Source: Leptospira andrefontaineae (GTDB taxonomy: Bacteria; Spirochaetota; Leptospiria; Leptospirales; Leptospiraceae). Taken from it: a stretch of 64,000 nucleotides of DNA. Each line of letters opens with the position of its first letter. Within the stretch, counting starts at the first letter, position 1. A model generated the notes under the pieces. That model had not been told where the DNA came from, did no database searches, and saw only the letters and a list, made by a program, of their open reading frames with translations. Below are positions 15,586 through 24,664 of the stretch, in pieces. Location of the stretch: NCBI RefSeq assembly GCF_004770105.1, contig NZ_RQEY01000015.1, forward strand, positions 124,001-188,000, in the 5' to 3' direction. The translations under genes were made by a program, and so were the position numbers.

Positions 15586-17784
15586 TTATTCCGTGAAGTT
15601 CATTCTTTCGATCTGGCTATCCACAGGCTTCTCGCCTTCCACTCTTTCTCTTTTACGATAGATCCCATCCGAAGAAAGTAGTCTGGCTTTTACATTATCC
15701 CTGATCTGAACATCTAAGATCTTTTTGATCCTATCCTTATTCTTCGCATCTAATATAGGAAATAATACCTCGATCCTTCTTTCGAAGTTTCTAGGCATAC
15801 AGTCCGCAGAAGCGAGGAAAATACTTTCTTCTCCGCCTGAAAGGAAATAATAGATACGTGTATGCTCTAAAAATCTACCTACGATGGATATCACTGTAAT
15901 ATTTTCCGAGATTCCAGGGAGGCCAGGTTTTAAACAACAGATCCCTCTGATAATCAGCTCAATGATCACTCCAGCTCGACTAGCATTATACATTGCTAAT
16001 ATAATATGAGGATCAACTAAGCTGTTCATTTTGAAAATGATACGTGCAGGTTTTCCTGCTTTTGCATTTTCGGTCTCTTTTTCGATTAGAGCTAAAAAGA
16101 CGGTCTTTAGATTATGCGGAGAAGCAGCCAGCTTGTTCAAGTATGGCATCTTAGCATAACTGGTGATCGTATTAAAGATTGTAGAAACATCTTCGGTAAT
16201 ATCTTTGTTTACTGTGAAAAAACTTAGGTCGGTATAATATTTACTGGTTGTGGAGTTATAATTTCCGGTCCCAAGATGTACATAACGTACTAGATGTTCT
16301 TCCTCTCTTCTTACGATTAGAAGCATCTTACTATGGATCTTGAGTCCTACTACTCCATATACTACGTGAACCCCTCTTTCTTCCAATTTCTGGGCCCATT
16401 TGATATTTCGTTCTTCGTCGAACCTTGCTTTTAACTCTACAAGTACTGTGACCTGTTTTCCGTTTTCTGCGGCCTGTCCTAAATATTGGATAATAGGCGA
16501 ATCCCCACTTGTCCGATATAAGGTCATCTTGATCCCAAGAACTTTCGGGTCCTCGCTGGAAATCCTAAGTAGATCTTCGATTGCGCCGAAAGATTGGTAA
16601 GGGTGATGCAATAATCTATCTTTCTTTTTGATAGCGTCGAAAATTTTCTCAGGAGATTCGAATTTGAGAGTGGTCTTCTGTTGGAAGAATGTATATTTGA
16701 ACTTGGAAGTATGCTCCAAACCGTAAAAATACATTGTATCACTAATATTTAATATAGAGGATACATCGAAAATTTCATGGTCTTGCAGTTCCATGAGTTC
16801 TTTTAAAGTATTTCGTACGAAAGAAGAAGTCCCTTCGTAAATGTCCATCCTGACCGCGTCTCCCCAGATACGGTTCCGGATCTCTTTTTTCATAGTGATG
16901 AGTAGGTCTTTTACGGAAGCTTCTTCGTCTATGGAGATGTCTGCGTCCCTTAAGATCCGGAAAGGATATACTTCTTTTACCGTCATTCCATAGAATAAGT
17001 CATCCACATGCAGCTTGATGATCTCTTCCAGAGGGAAAAATCTTCTAGTCTTACCTTCTCCCTTGAGTTGTAAGAACCTTGGTAATACGGATGGCACTTG
17101 CACTACCGCGAACAGATCTTTTTTAAGTCCTGTTTTTTCATCGTCCGCAGTGAGAACGATCGCTAAGTTTAAGGATTTATTAAGTATATGAGGAAATGGG
17201 TGAGACGGATCTATAGAAAGTGGAGTTAAGATCGGAGAAACATCTTCTTTATAATAATGTTTGATATCTTCTATTTCATTTTTATTTAATTCATCAGGAT
17301 TTAAGATGAGATGGATCCCATTCTCTTTCATCTGTTCCAGGGTTTGGTTCAATGTTTCGTATTGAACATTTACGAAACTTCTTACCTTATTGGATAAGTC
17401 GGTTAAGATCTCAGAAGCCCTTTGGCCGTTCAGACTTTTTTCGTCGTTCCCTTCGGCTAATATATTTCGCAAACCTGCGACTCGAACCATATAGAACTCG
17501 TCCAAATTTGATTCAGTGATACATAAAAATTTCAGACGTTCGAGAAGAGGATTTTCAGGATCGTTGGCTTCTTCTAAAACCCGTTTGTTAAAATCCACCC
17601 AGGAAAGTTCTCGATCAAAAAAGATATCGGAGTTACCGATATGGATCGGTCCCTTGTTTCCATTTCCTCCACTTCCTAAGGTTTGGGTTTCGGGAGATTT
17701 GATCTTTTGGGCCACTGATTTAGTCCTACTTTCTTCTGGTTTAAAATGGACGGGTCGAGAGTCAAGTCTGCTTTTCAGGGCCAA
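15586..17784 (-). CDS. ppk1: polyphosphate kinase
   Basis: A full-length PPK1 (732 aa) that polymerises ATP gamma-phosphate into polyphosphate. The N-terminal domain starts with FFDRELSWVDFNKRVLEEA (about 55-73). The two active-site histidines are His484 in KIHSKMLL (the autophosphorylated residue, E. coli His435) and His641 in EHTRIYYF (E. coli His592). Both are shifted by the same 49 residues. About 50 extra N-terminal residues are predicted from a TTG at 17784, which has no well-placed ribosome-binding site, so the start is uncertain and the true protein may be shorter. It heads the ppk1-oxidase-membrane protein-acyltransferase run. Confidence 0.95.
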   Translation of the reverse strand: MALKSRLDSRPVHFKPEESRTKSVAQKIKSPETQTLGSGGNGNKGPIHIGNSDIFFDRELSWVDFNKRVLEEANDPENPLLERLKFLCITESNLDEFYMVRVAGLRNILAEGNDEKSLNGQRASEILTDLSNKVRSFVNVQYETLNQTLEQMKENGIHLILNPDELNKNEIEDIKHYYKEDVSPILTPLSIDPSHPFPHILNKSLNLAIVLTADDEKTGLKKDLFAVVQVPSVLPRFLQLKGEGKTRRFFPLEEIIKLHVDDLFYGMTVKEVYPFRILRDADISIDEEASVKDLLITMKKEIRNRIWGDAVRMDIYEGTSSFVRNTLKELMELQDHEIFDVSSILNISDTMYFYGLEHTSKFKYTFFQQKTTLKFESPEKIFDAIKKKDRLLHHPYQSFGAIEDLLRISSEDPKVLGIKMTLYRTSGDSPIIQYLGQAAENGKQVTVLVELKARFDEERNIKWAQKLEERGVHVVYGVVGLKIHSKMLLIVRREEEHLVRYVHLGTGNYNSTTSKYYTDLSFFTVNKDITEDVSTIFNTITSYAKMPYLNKLAASPHNLKTVFLALIEKETENAKAGKPARIIFKMNSLVDPHIILAMYNASRAGVIIELIIRGICCLKPGLPGISENITVISIVGRFLEHTRIYYFLSGGEESIFLASADCMPRNFERRIEVLFPILDAKNKDRIKKILDVQIRDNVKARLLSSDGIYRKRERVEGEKPVDSQIERMNFTE

Positions 17785-17827
17785 GGAAGCGGAAGATCCT
17801 CAGATAAACCGCTCCTATTTGATTTTG

Positions 17828-18265
17828 TTAAACTATCAGTTTTCCTACTTTTCTTTCATCTACCAGATAAGGATTTTGAATATCTTGAGATTTAGAGATC
17901 CAAACCTTTCCAGTTTTGGGACAGATAAAAGAATAGAATTCAAACTTGGGTGCTATTTCTTTTAAGGAAGAACATAATTCCGAATATAAGAATTCTTGCT
18001 CTTCTCTTGAGCCTGCCTTTTCCAATAATTCTGCAAAGGTCAATGACTTAGCATATTTGATCCTTTCTTCGAATGAACTTTCTTTGGCTCTACGGATCAT
18101 ACCGGAGAGTCCTTTCGGATTTGTTCTTTTATCATTACCAGAAAGTAATTGTTCATGAAATACTGTAAGTCTTTGGAATAATCTCAACTCGGACGATTCC
18201 GCAGCTATCGGAGCGGAAACTGAAACCACGGAGGCCGCGGCTATATATGCGAATACGTTGCGCAT
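17828..18265 (-). CDS. hypothetical exported protein with a hairpin-buried ribosome-binding site
   Basis: A 145-residue protein with a clear signal peptide (basic start, hydrophobic core about 5-18, Ala-rich cleavage region near 20-22) and no lipobox. The mature part is mixed helical with two Cys (about 98 and 114). No family is recognised. GGAG lies six bases before the ATG, an excellent ribosome-binding site, but it sits in the 3' arm of a long hairpin (18266-18310). Its upstream neighbour is another small exported protein. ppk1 follows after 43 nt. Confidence 0.7.
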   Translation of the reverse strand: MRNVFAYIAAASVVSVSAPIAAESSELRLFQRLTVFHEQLLSGNDKRTNPKGLSGMIRRAKESSFEERIKYAKSLTFAELLEKAGSREEQEFLYSELCSSLKEIAPKFEFYSFICPKTGKVWISKSQDIQNPYLVDERKVGKLIV

Positions 18266-18310
18266 AAAATTCTCCTATATTATAAAAATTAAATATATGC
18301 GGAGAATTTT
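18266..18310 (-). promoter_or_regulatory. Shine-Dalgarno-sequestering hairpin (candidate RNA thermometer or coupling switch)
   Basis: Read on the minus strand, AAAATTCTCC (18310-18301) is perfectly complementary to GGAGAATTTT (18275-18266), which contains the ribosome-binding site and abuts the ATG. Inside, TATATT and AATATA also pair, leaving a three-base GCA bulge on one side and a 10-nt A/T loop. That makes 16 base pairs in total. The 5' arm begins at the base after the TAG stop of the upstream gene. A TATAAT (plus-strand ATTATA, 18279-18284) also lies in the loop and might be a -10 element instead. Confidence 0.6.
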
Positions 18311-18631
18311 CTAAATAATAAGTCGGATCGTGTATAAATTGGAATCGAAGGCTGAAATATGTAAGGGCGCTTCCGAATCATAAAAAGAAAGTGTAGATGC
18401 GGAACGCGCGAATAAACCTAAACTTTTCCAATAAGCGGATGTATCCTTGCTTTCTATTCTTTCGGACTCTTTTTCTAAGGCGACTAAGGTAGAAAGAACA
18501 GAATGGGAAAGTTCTAATTGAAAACTTTGTTTAGAATGTTTTGTCCCGAGAAAAGAAGTCACCGTTCCGTTAACAGAAACTGCGAACGAAAAACAGAATA
18601 CAACTAGTCCAATGAAGGCCCGAGCAAACAT
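18311..18631 (-). CDS. hypothetical exported small protein
   Basis: A 106-residue protein with a signal peptide (hydrophobic core about 5-19, small residues near 20-23). The mature part is Ser/Leu-rich with no recognised motif. It is similar in size and character to the exported protein that follows. The TAG stop is directly joined to the 5' arm of the hairpin that hides the next gene's ribosome-binding site, so a ribosome terminating here would melt it. I infer the two are a translationally coupled pair. No Shine-Dalgarno precedes the ATG. Confidence 0.6.
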   Translation of the reverse strand: MFARAFIGLVVFCFSFAVSVNGTVTSFLGTKHSKQSFQLELSHSVLSTLVALEKESERIESKDTSAYWKSLGLFARSASTLSFYDSEAPLHISAFDSNLYTIRLII

Positions 18632-18712
18632 TTAAATTTGGACCATAGATCTAAGAGAAGGGTTTCCATTTTCTTTTGAAGTAACCAGAATGTTTTCAAA
18701 TTTTAATATGTA

Positions 18713-18740
18713 TTGACCTAATCGGATCATTGCTCAAAAT
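18713..18740 (+). promoter_or_regulatory. candidate promoter giving a near-leaderless mRNA
   Basis: TTGACC (18713-18718), a 16-bp spacer, and CAAAAT (18735-18740). The ATG is at 18747, so transcription would start at or next to the start codon. No ribosome-binding site exists upstream, which agrees with a leaderless message. The -10 is only 4 of 6 to consensus. Confidence 0.35.
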
Positions 18741-18746
18741 TTCAGC

Positions 18747-19256
18747 ATGATTGATCCAGAATACTGTGTCGCTATGGCAGAATACAATCGTTGGCAAAAC
18801 AAATCCTTACTAAATGTTTCTGAAAAATTGAAACCAGGTGAATTGGAAGAAGATAAAAAATTATTCTTTGGTTCGATGGCAAAGACATGGAATCATATCA
18901 TCATGATGGATCTTTCCTGGTTGGATAGATTTCATTCTAGGCCCATCCAAAAATTGGATTTCCAAGAGATGCAATTTTCCAATCTGACAGAACTCGAAAA
19001 ACTTAGGACTGAATTAGATTCGACGATTTCGGAATGGGTAAAAATCATTACCTCAGAGTGGCTGACAAAGGATCTGAAGTTTTACAGTTACATGTACAAA
19101 AAGGAGATTACATTGCCGATCTGGCTTTTGATCACTCATTTTTTCAATCATCAGACCCATCATCGCAGCCAAATCTCTACTGCATTATTACAGAGCGGAC
19201 TGGATTACGGAGTCACGGATATTCCTTGGAATCCTTTTTATCCAAAATCAAAATAA
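18747..19256 (+). CDS. DinB-family metal-binding protein
   Basis: The 169-residue protein fits the DinB/DUF664 four-helix bundle. The first helix has YNRWQNKSLL, the second has the WNHIIMMDLSWLDRF segment with a metal-type His, and the last has HFFNHQTHHRSQI, whose two spaced His complete the usual triad. Family members bind a divalent metal; some are thiol-dependent transferases, but many are uncharacterised. The substrate is unknown. It has no Shine-Dalgarno sequence (see the promoter entry). Confidence 0.85.
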   Translation: MIDPEYCVAMAEYNRWQNKSLLNVSEKLKPGELEEDKKLFFGSMAKTWNHIIMMDLSWLDRFHSRPIQKLDFQEMQFSNLTELEKLRTELDSTISEWVKIITSEWLTKDLKFYSYMYKKEITLPIWLLITHFFNHQTHHRSQISTALLQSGLDYGVTDIPWNPFYPKSK

Positions 19257-19272
19257 TTTATTCGGTAAACAA

Positions 19273-19593
19273 ATGAAACAGATCTTTGCATTCTTTTTGA
19301 TATTCATCTCTATTTCGGTTTGGAATTGTGCCTCGGTAGAAAAGGTAGAGCCTCGTAAAATAGAGAAGGTCATGAAAGTCCATGCGGGAGGAGGTCTTCG
19401 TTTGAGGATTTCTCCTAATATAGAAGCTAAAAAAATAGATTTGGTCCCGGATGGTGACGTAGTCGAAACTTTCGGTGAGACTGGAGAAATAGAGATCCAG
19501 GATGGCAAACAAGGCCGTTGGGTCAAAGTGAAGTGGAAGAAAAAAGAAGGATACGTGTTTGGCGGATTTTTAGAATTTATTAACGTCAAATAA
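19273..19593 (+). CDS. SH3-domain lipoprotein
   Basis: A 106-residue predicted lipoprotein. It has a basic start, a hydrophobic core (about 4-15), then V-W-N-C, a spirochaetal-type lipobox with Cys19. The mature part is a single bacterial SH3-like (SH3b) domain with GGLRLRISPNIEAKKI and the closing WVKVKWKKKEGYVFGGFL. Such domains often bind peptidoglycan or peptides in the periplasm. It lies 16 nt behind the DinB gene. It is probably anchored in the inner or outer membrane facing the periplasm; the binding partner is not known. Confidence 0.8.
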   Translation: MKQIFAFFLIFISISVWNCASVEKVEPRKIEKVMKVHAGGGLRLRISPNIEAKKIDLVPDGDVVETFGETGEIEIQDGKQGRWVKVKWKKKEGYVFGGFLEFINVK

Positions 19594-19634
19594 CTTTATA
19601 TTTTTTGAATATTCTCCTGACTTAAGGAATTCCA

Positions 19635-20432
19635 TTGAGAAGATTAAGAAACCAATTTATAGATATTATTTCATTCCAAAATGCGTCCGGTTATTTTGCT
19701 GCGATTACGTTCTTCGTGAGTTTATTCTCCTTATTGATCGATCCTAAGATCGGTGTATTAACTCCGGACATGCTTGATGGCGGAAGATGGTGGAATGCAG
19801 GATTATTTGTTTTTCATCTACTTTCTCCCGCCGAGATCCAAGCCGGAACTTATATGCCTTGGATATTTTTGGCCTTCTACACCTATCTTGTTTTTTCTGT
19901 GGGTAAAATTTTAGAAGAGGATATGGGTTCTCTTCGATTTAATCTATTTTTGTTTTCTTTAATGTTCTTCATTACAGTCGGCGGAGTTCTCTCTCTCTAT
20001 TACCCATTGTTTGTAGAAACTAAGATGATCTATGATTGTCTTTTATTAGCTCTTGCGATCCGTATGCCTAATTTGGAATTTTTCATCATACCTATTCGAA
20101 TGAAATGGATCGGGATCGCTTTATTTATTTATCTTTTCTGGGAAAGAGGGGATGAGATGAGAATGTTCAACTCTATCCTACCTTGGGCAGGATTATTTTT
20201 CGGATTCTCCAGCTTACTTTTATTTTTCGGAAGGGACATCTTAGGAACCAAGATCCGGGAACGCAAAACTTCCAATTGGAAAGCCAAACAGGCCGAAGTA
20301 TTCACAATTCATAAATGTTATGTATGTGGAACGACTGAGGCTACGGATCCTCTATTGGAATTCCGTTATTGTGTAGATTGTGAAGATAAGGAATATTGCG
20401 AGAACCATCTTCATAATCATACACATTCTTAA
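19635..20432 (+). CDS. rhomboid-like membrane protein without catalytic residues, with C-terminal zinc finger
   Basis: A 265-residue protein with about six membrane segments laid out like a rhomboid or derlin. There is an early GGRWWNAGLFVFHLL (the WR-type loop), then YLVFSVGKILEEDMGSLRF (the usual L-x-G-x-x-L-E-x-x-x-G-S). In the later helix, the G-x-S-G serine motif is absent and replaced by KMIYDCLLLALA, and no membrane His is seen. The cytosolic tail (about 228-265) has CxxC, CxxC, then C and several His, resembling a B-box-like double zinc site. I infer a pseudoprotease that binds membrane proteins. The TTG start has AAGGA six bases upstream. Confidence 0.65.
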   Translation: MRRLRNQFIDIISFQNASGYFAAITFFVSLFSLLIDPKIGVLTPDMLDGGRWWNAGLFVFHLLSPAEIQAGTYMPWIFLAFYTYLVFSVGKILEEDMGSLRFNLFLFSLMFFITVGGVLSLYYPLFVETKMIYDCLLLALAIRMPNLEFFIIPIRMKWIGIALFIYLFWERGDEMRMFNSILPWAGLFFGFSSLLLFFGRDILGTKIRERKTSNWKAKQAEVFTIHKCYVCGTTEATDPLLEFRYCVDCEDKEYCENHLHNHTHS

Positions 20433-20596
20433 GAGAACTTAATTTTATCCCTTAAGCACGGTTTTTGCATTCTTTAAGTTTATAATTTATTCAATTTTTA
20501 TTAAACCGGATTGACTTTCTTTAGGTAAGATGTGAAATTTTCCGGCACTCCAAAATTCTCTCGGGCCGAAGGGGAATTTTGTAGGAAAAACCTTCC

Positions 20597-23500
20597 GTGA
20601 ATTTGATCGTCTACTGGTTTGAAGAATTATTCGCCTCCCTCCCTTTGTCCTTCCTGGATATCTGGGGAAGATTTGGCTATATAGTCGGGATATTTTTAAT
20701 GATCTGTGCCTACGGAGGTTTTACTTTTAAACCCGGAGGCAAATTCGGTTTTGGTAGGCAAAAACAAAGTTGGGATACTCAGGCTTTTTTAAGTATCCCA
20801 TTCACTTTCGTTTTCATTTTTATCACAGGTTATATAGGTTCCTTTATTGTTTTGGTTCCAGGGGCTCAGACATTCGAGTCCTTAAAAGACCTAACTGTTT
20901 TTCTTTGTATCCTTTTATTCGGTTATCCTGCACTTCTCGCAGTTCCTTTTGCGTATGGGCTTTCGGATCTGATAGAAGGTGTTCCTCCTGATTTTTTATT
21001 CGATTGGCTTTTAGGTTATTTTATCAACCCTTCCTGCTTCTGGGTAGCGTACCAGTTGATTGGAAGAGATCCCGATTTCAAAAAACTGAAAACCTGGGGA
21101 TTATATTCTATTTTCGTAATTATCTTCATGAGTATAGAACCTCAACTCTGGGGATATATCTGTTCGGAACAATTCACTCCAGAGATCTCTTACCATAATA
21201 TCACCCCTGCCTTATTCTTTACTACCGGAGTGACCTGGGTCGTTGCTCCTTTTGCGATGTTGGTCGTACTACCCATTGCTAAAAAATACGGATTATTTTG
21301 GGCCGAAATTCCAGGCCATACCAGAGAACTGATCTTAAGTTATAAAGAATGGTACTGGCAGGAAGAAAAGTTCGGAAAAGACGGAATTCCTTTGGGACAA
21401 GGACTTCCGATCCGGATGTTCTTGGTCACTCCATTCATTCTTTTAGTTCTGATTATGGTGGCTGCAACTGCGTATCTGACTTTGAAAAGTTCGGAAGCCG
21501 CATCAGGTAAACTTGCTTCCCGATTACACCAAGAGATTTCGGAGAATATTAATCTTAGGCTGGATGATCATCTCGCTCGCTCTACTCAGAAAAAGCCGGA
21601 AGAGATCTCTCTTCTATTAAAAAACACGAATATAGCGAGGCTTGGCAGGGCTTTTATTGTAGATCGAGAAAACAAGGTAATTGCTTCTTCAGATTTCCGT
21701 TTTAGCAATTCGGGACTTGCAAGAGAAAGTGAGGATCCGGTAATACGAAATTCCATTCTTTCCGTTCTGAAAGATTATGGAGATCTGTATTCGGTTAGAT
21801 CGGTATTTCAGTTTAGATTTGATATTGTAACTGCCAAACCTGTTTCCAGAGAGACTTGGCTTACTCAGGTTACTCCGTACAGGGATAATACCGGAAAATA
21901 CGATTGGATAGTGATCACTGCAATGCCTGCTTCTTACTATCTTGAAGGTGTACAGATCGGGAATAGTGAATCCGCAAAAGTATTCGCCGTTGCTCTCACT
22001 CTTTCTCTTTTGATTGCGGCATTTCTTGCAGGAATTGTTACATCACCAATTCGTAATATTTCCAGAGCGACTAGGGCGATGGCGGAAGGGGATTTCTCCC
22101 AAAGGGTTCCTTCTAGTAAATTAGAAGAGATTGGCATACTTGCATTTTCTTTTAATCATATGGCGGAGCAGTTACAAGAAGCTTTCCAGAAAACCAAGGC
22201 CAGCCAGGAACAATACAGAGATCTTGTGGATACAACCCCAGGTGTTGTTTGGGAAGCGGATGCAGTCACTTTTAATTTCACGTTTGTGAGTAAGCAGGCG
22301 GTCGATCTGCTCGGATATTCAATTGAAGATTGGAAAACGCCAGGTTTCTGGGCGGATCATATCCATCCGGAAGATAGAGATTATGCCGTAAATTATTGCG
22401 TAGCCTGTACTGGGAGATTAGAAGCTCACGATTTTGAATATAGGTTCTTAAAAAAAGACGGAACTGTCATTTGGCTGAGAGATATGGTGAAAGTGATCGC
22501 CGAGGGAAATAAGGAAAAATGGCTACGCGGAGTGATGGTGGACATCACTGAACGCAAAAATTTCGAAGAGAAGTTTTTAGAAAGAAACAGATTTATCGAA
22601 TCCATTCTGGATATAAGTCCGGATATATTATATATTTACGATATAGCTAACAAAAAGAACGTATACAGCAATATTGGTGTAGAAAGGTTATTGGGATATT
22701 CTGTAGAAGAGATCCAAGCCATGGGGGATTCTCTTTTGAGATCACTTATGCATCCTGATGATTTTCAGGTTTATTTAACCAATATTATCCCGAAATATCT
22801 AAACGCGTTAGATAGGGATGTGATTGAACATCAATATAGAATGCATCATAGGGATAAGAAATGGCGATGGTTCGTTTCCAGGGAATTGATCTATAAAAGG
22901 GATCAGGAAGGAATTCCAACTCAGATCTTCGGTATTTCCAATGATATTACTAAGAGTAAGGAAGCTGAAGAAACGATTCTGGATCTGAATGCGAATCTGG
23001 AGAAAAAGATCGATCAGAGAACTGAAGAATTAAAAAGAACGAATGAAGATCTGAAAGAATCTTTGGAATACCAAAAGAAGATGTCCAAAGAGCTGAATGA
23101 AACACAAAGCCAACTTCTTCTTTCCGAAAAATTGGCCGCATTAGGCCAGCTTGCTGCGGGGATGACTCACGAGTTAAATACTCCTCTTGGTGCGATCGTT
23201 TCCTCAAATCGTGCGATTTTAGATATTTTATACGAAGAGATTAAGGAAATACCCGACCTTCTTCTTTCTTTAAGTAAATCAGAAGTAGAAGATTTCAAGT
23301 TCCTGTTAGATGAAAGTTTAAAGGAAATTTCCCAAGCCGAGATCTTGCCGAATCGTTCTTTAAGAAGAGAACTCGTAAGGGTATTCAAAGAGGCTTCCGT
23401 TCCGGATCCTGAGAATGCGGTAAATATGATCTTAGAATTAGGGATCCATAGATTGGGTGAAAAACTTCCGGATCTTTTGAAGACCGAAAATTCCCTGAAA

Positions 23501-24106
23501 ATATTGGGAGCGGTTTCTTCTATAGCTTCTATTGTAAGATTTAGTAATGTGATCTCAATAGCTACAGGAAAGGCTTCTTATGTAGTCGATGCTCTGAAAA
23601 ATTATCTGAACCCTGGAACGCATAACGGAGATGAGGAGCTCGTCCCTGTCGATATTGAAGTTGAATTGGAAACAATCATCGCCCTATATCATAATAAGAT
23701 CAAATACGGGGTAGAAGTAGTTACACATTACCGGACTAATGAACTTTGTTTGGGAGACCCTGATAAGCTAAATCAAGTGTGGATCAATCTATTAAATAAT
23801 GGATTGCAGGCCATGAACTATAAAGGTAAAATCGAAATTTCGATAGAGAAAAGAGAATCTTGGATTATAGTTTCTTTCACCGATTCCGGTTCCGGAATTT
23901 CGAAAGAGATCCAAGACAAAATTTTCGACCCATTCTTCACTACAAAAAATCCTGGAGAAGGTATCGGTCTAGGTCTAGACATTTGCAAAAAGATCATAGA
24001 GAAAATGGGCGGAAAAATAGAGTTTGAGAGTGAGCCTGGACGCACTAGGTTCGAAGTTTGGCTGAAACCGGCAAACCGTAAAAAAGAGGAATCTATTGGA
24101 AACTGA
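20597..24106 (+). CDS. large membrane sensor histidine kinase (multi-TM, Cache, HAMP, 2x PAS)
   Basis: 1169 residues. An N-terminal block of six or seven hydrophobic helices (about 20-235) resembles an integral-membrane sensor. A further TM lies at about 275-295, an extracytoplasmic Cache-like domain at about 300-455, a TM at about 463-482, and HAMP at about 483-530. Two PAS domains follow (about 540-655 and 665-785), then a coiled coil and a kinase core with His858 in [15 protein letters not shown]. The HATPase has [19 protein letters not shown] and GEGIGLGL. The two DHp helices are separated by roughly 80 extra residues. The start is GTG. The next gene, a receiver-only regulator, overlaps by 11 nt and is its likely partner. 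Confidence 0.88.
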   Translation: MNLIVYWFEELFASLPLSFLDIWGRFGYIVGIFLMICAYGGFTFKPGGKFGFGRQKQSWDTQAFLSIPFTFVFIFITGYIGSFIVLVPGAQTFESLKDLTVFLCILLFGYPALLAVPFAYGLSDLIEGVPPDFLFDWLLGYFINPSCFWVAYQLIGRDPDFKKLKTWGLYSIFVIIFMSIEPQLWGYICSEQFTPEISYHNITPALFFTTGVTWVVAPFAMLVVLPIAKKYGLFWAEIPGHTRELILSYKEWYWQEEKFGKDGIPLGQGLPIRMFLVTPFILLVLIMVAATAYLTLKSSEAASGKLASRLHQEISENINLRLDDHLARSTQKKPEEISLLLKNTNIARLGRAFIVDRENKVIASSDFRFSNSGLARESEDPVIRNSILSVLKDYGDLYSVRSVFQFRFDIVTAKPVSRETWLTQVTPYRDNTGKYDWIVITAMPASYYLEGVQIGNSESAKVFAVALTLSLLIAAFLAGIVTSPIRNISRATRAMAEGDFSQRVPSSKLEEIGILAFSFNHMAEQLQEAFQKTKASQEQYRDLVDTTPGVVWEADAVTFNFTFVSKQAVDLLGYSIEDWKTPGFWADHIHPEDRDYAVNYCVACTGRLEAHDFEYRFLKKDGTVIWLRDMVKVIAEGNKEKWLRGVMVDITERKNFEEKFLERNRFIESILDISPDILYIYDIANKKNVYSNIGVERLLGYSVEEIQAMGDSLLRSLMHPDDFQVYLTNIIPKYLNALDRDVIEHQYRMHHRDKKWRWFVSRELIYKRDQEGIPTQIFGISNDITKSKEAEETILDLNANLEKKIDQRTEELKRTNEDLKESLEYQKKMSKELNETQSQLLLSEKLAALGQLAAGMTHELNTPLGAIVSSNRAILDILYEEIKEIPDLLLSLSKSEVEDFKFLLDESLKEISQAEILPNRSLRRELVRVFKEASVPDPENAVNMILELGIHRLGEKLPDLLKTENSLKILGAVSSIASIVRFSNVISIATGKASYVVDALKNYLNPGTHNGDEELVPVDIEVELETIIALYHNKIKYGVEVVTHYRTNELCLGDPDKLNQVWINLLNNGLQAMNYKGKIEISIEKRESWIIVSFTDSGSGISKEIQDKIFDPFFTTKNPGEGIGLGLDICKKIIEKMGGKIEFESEPGRTRFEVWLKPANRKKEESIGN

Positions 24107-24503
24107 AAGATCACAGAATGCGATCCTTTGCGTGGATGATGAGGCGATCATTTTAATTACCTTGCAAAAGGAATTAAAGAAGCAGCTTGGAAATTTATTC
24201 CAGTACGAGACTGCTTTAAATGCAGAGGAAGCTATGGAAGTTATAGATGATCTAGTTGGCGCCGGTGTGAATGTGATCTTGATCCTTTCCGATTGGTTGA
24301 TGCCGGGGATAAAGGGAGATGAGTTCTTAATTTTAGTTCACCAAAAGTATCCTAAGATCCGATCTATTTTGATCACTGGGCATGTAGATGCCGCTGCGGT
24401 GGACAGGGTTAAAAAAGAAGCAGGGACTTATACAGTGATCCCAAAACCTTGGGATGTGAACAAACTAATGGATGCTGTTCGAGTTTGTTGTAATTTGAAT
24501 TAG
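24096..24503 (+). CDS. single-domain response regulator
   Basis: A 135-residue receiver with no output domain: acidic D14/D15, phospho-acceptor D66 in LSDWLMPG, T94 in ILITGH, and K117 in VIPKPWD. The KPW ending is typical of receivers that work with hybrid or c-di-GMP-type outputs, but here nothing follows. It starts at TTG 24096, inside the end of the kinase gene, with GAGGA five bases upstream, so expression is coupled to the kinase. It probably relays phosphate or acts by protein contact, CheY-like. Confidence 0.88.
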   Translation: METERSQNAILCVDDEAIILITLQKELKKQLGNLFQYETALNAEEAMEVIDDLVGAGVNVILILSDWLMPGIKGDEFLILVHQKYPKIRSILITGHVDAAAVDRVKKEAGTYTVIPKPWDVNKLMDAVRVCCNLN

Positions 24504-24664
24504 AGCGAACGTTACGAAAATCTCCTCAGAAAACACTTAATCTATTTTATTATTTTGCCCTTCAAACTAACACCAGTTCGTTCGGATGTTTCCATCTTGA
24601 AAACGAATTGACCTTTCCTTTTGTAAGAAGATACTTTATTATCTCTTAAAGGAATCTTCCGATC

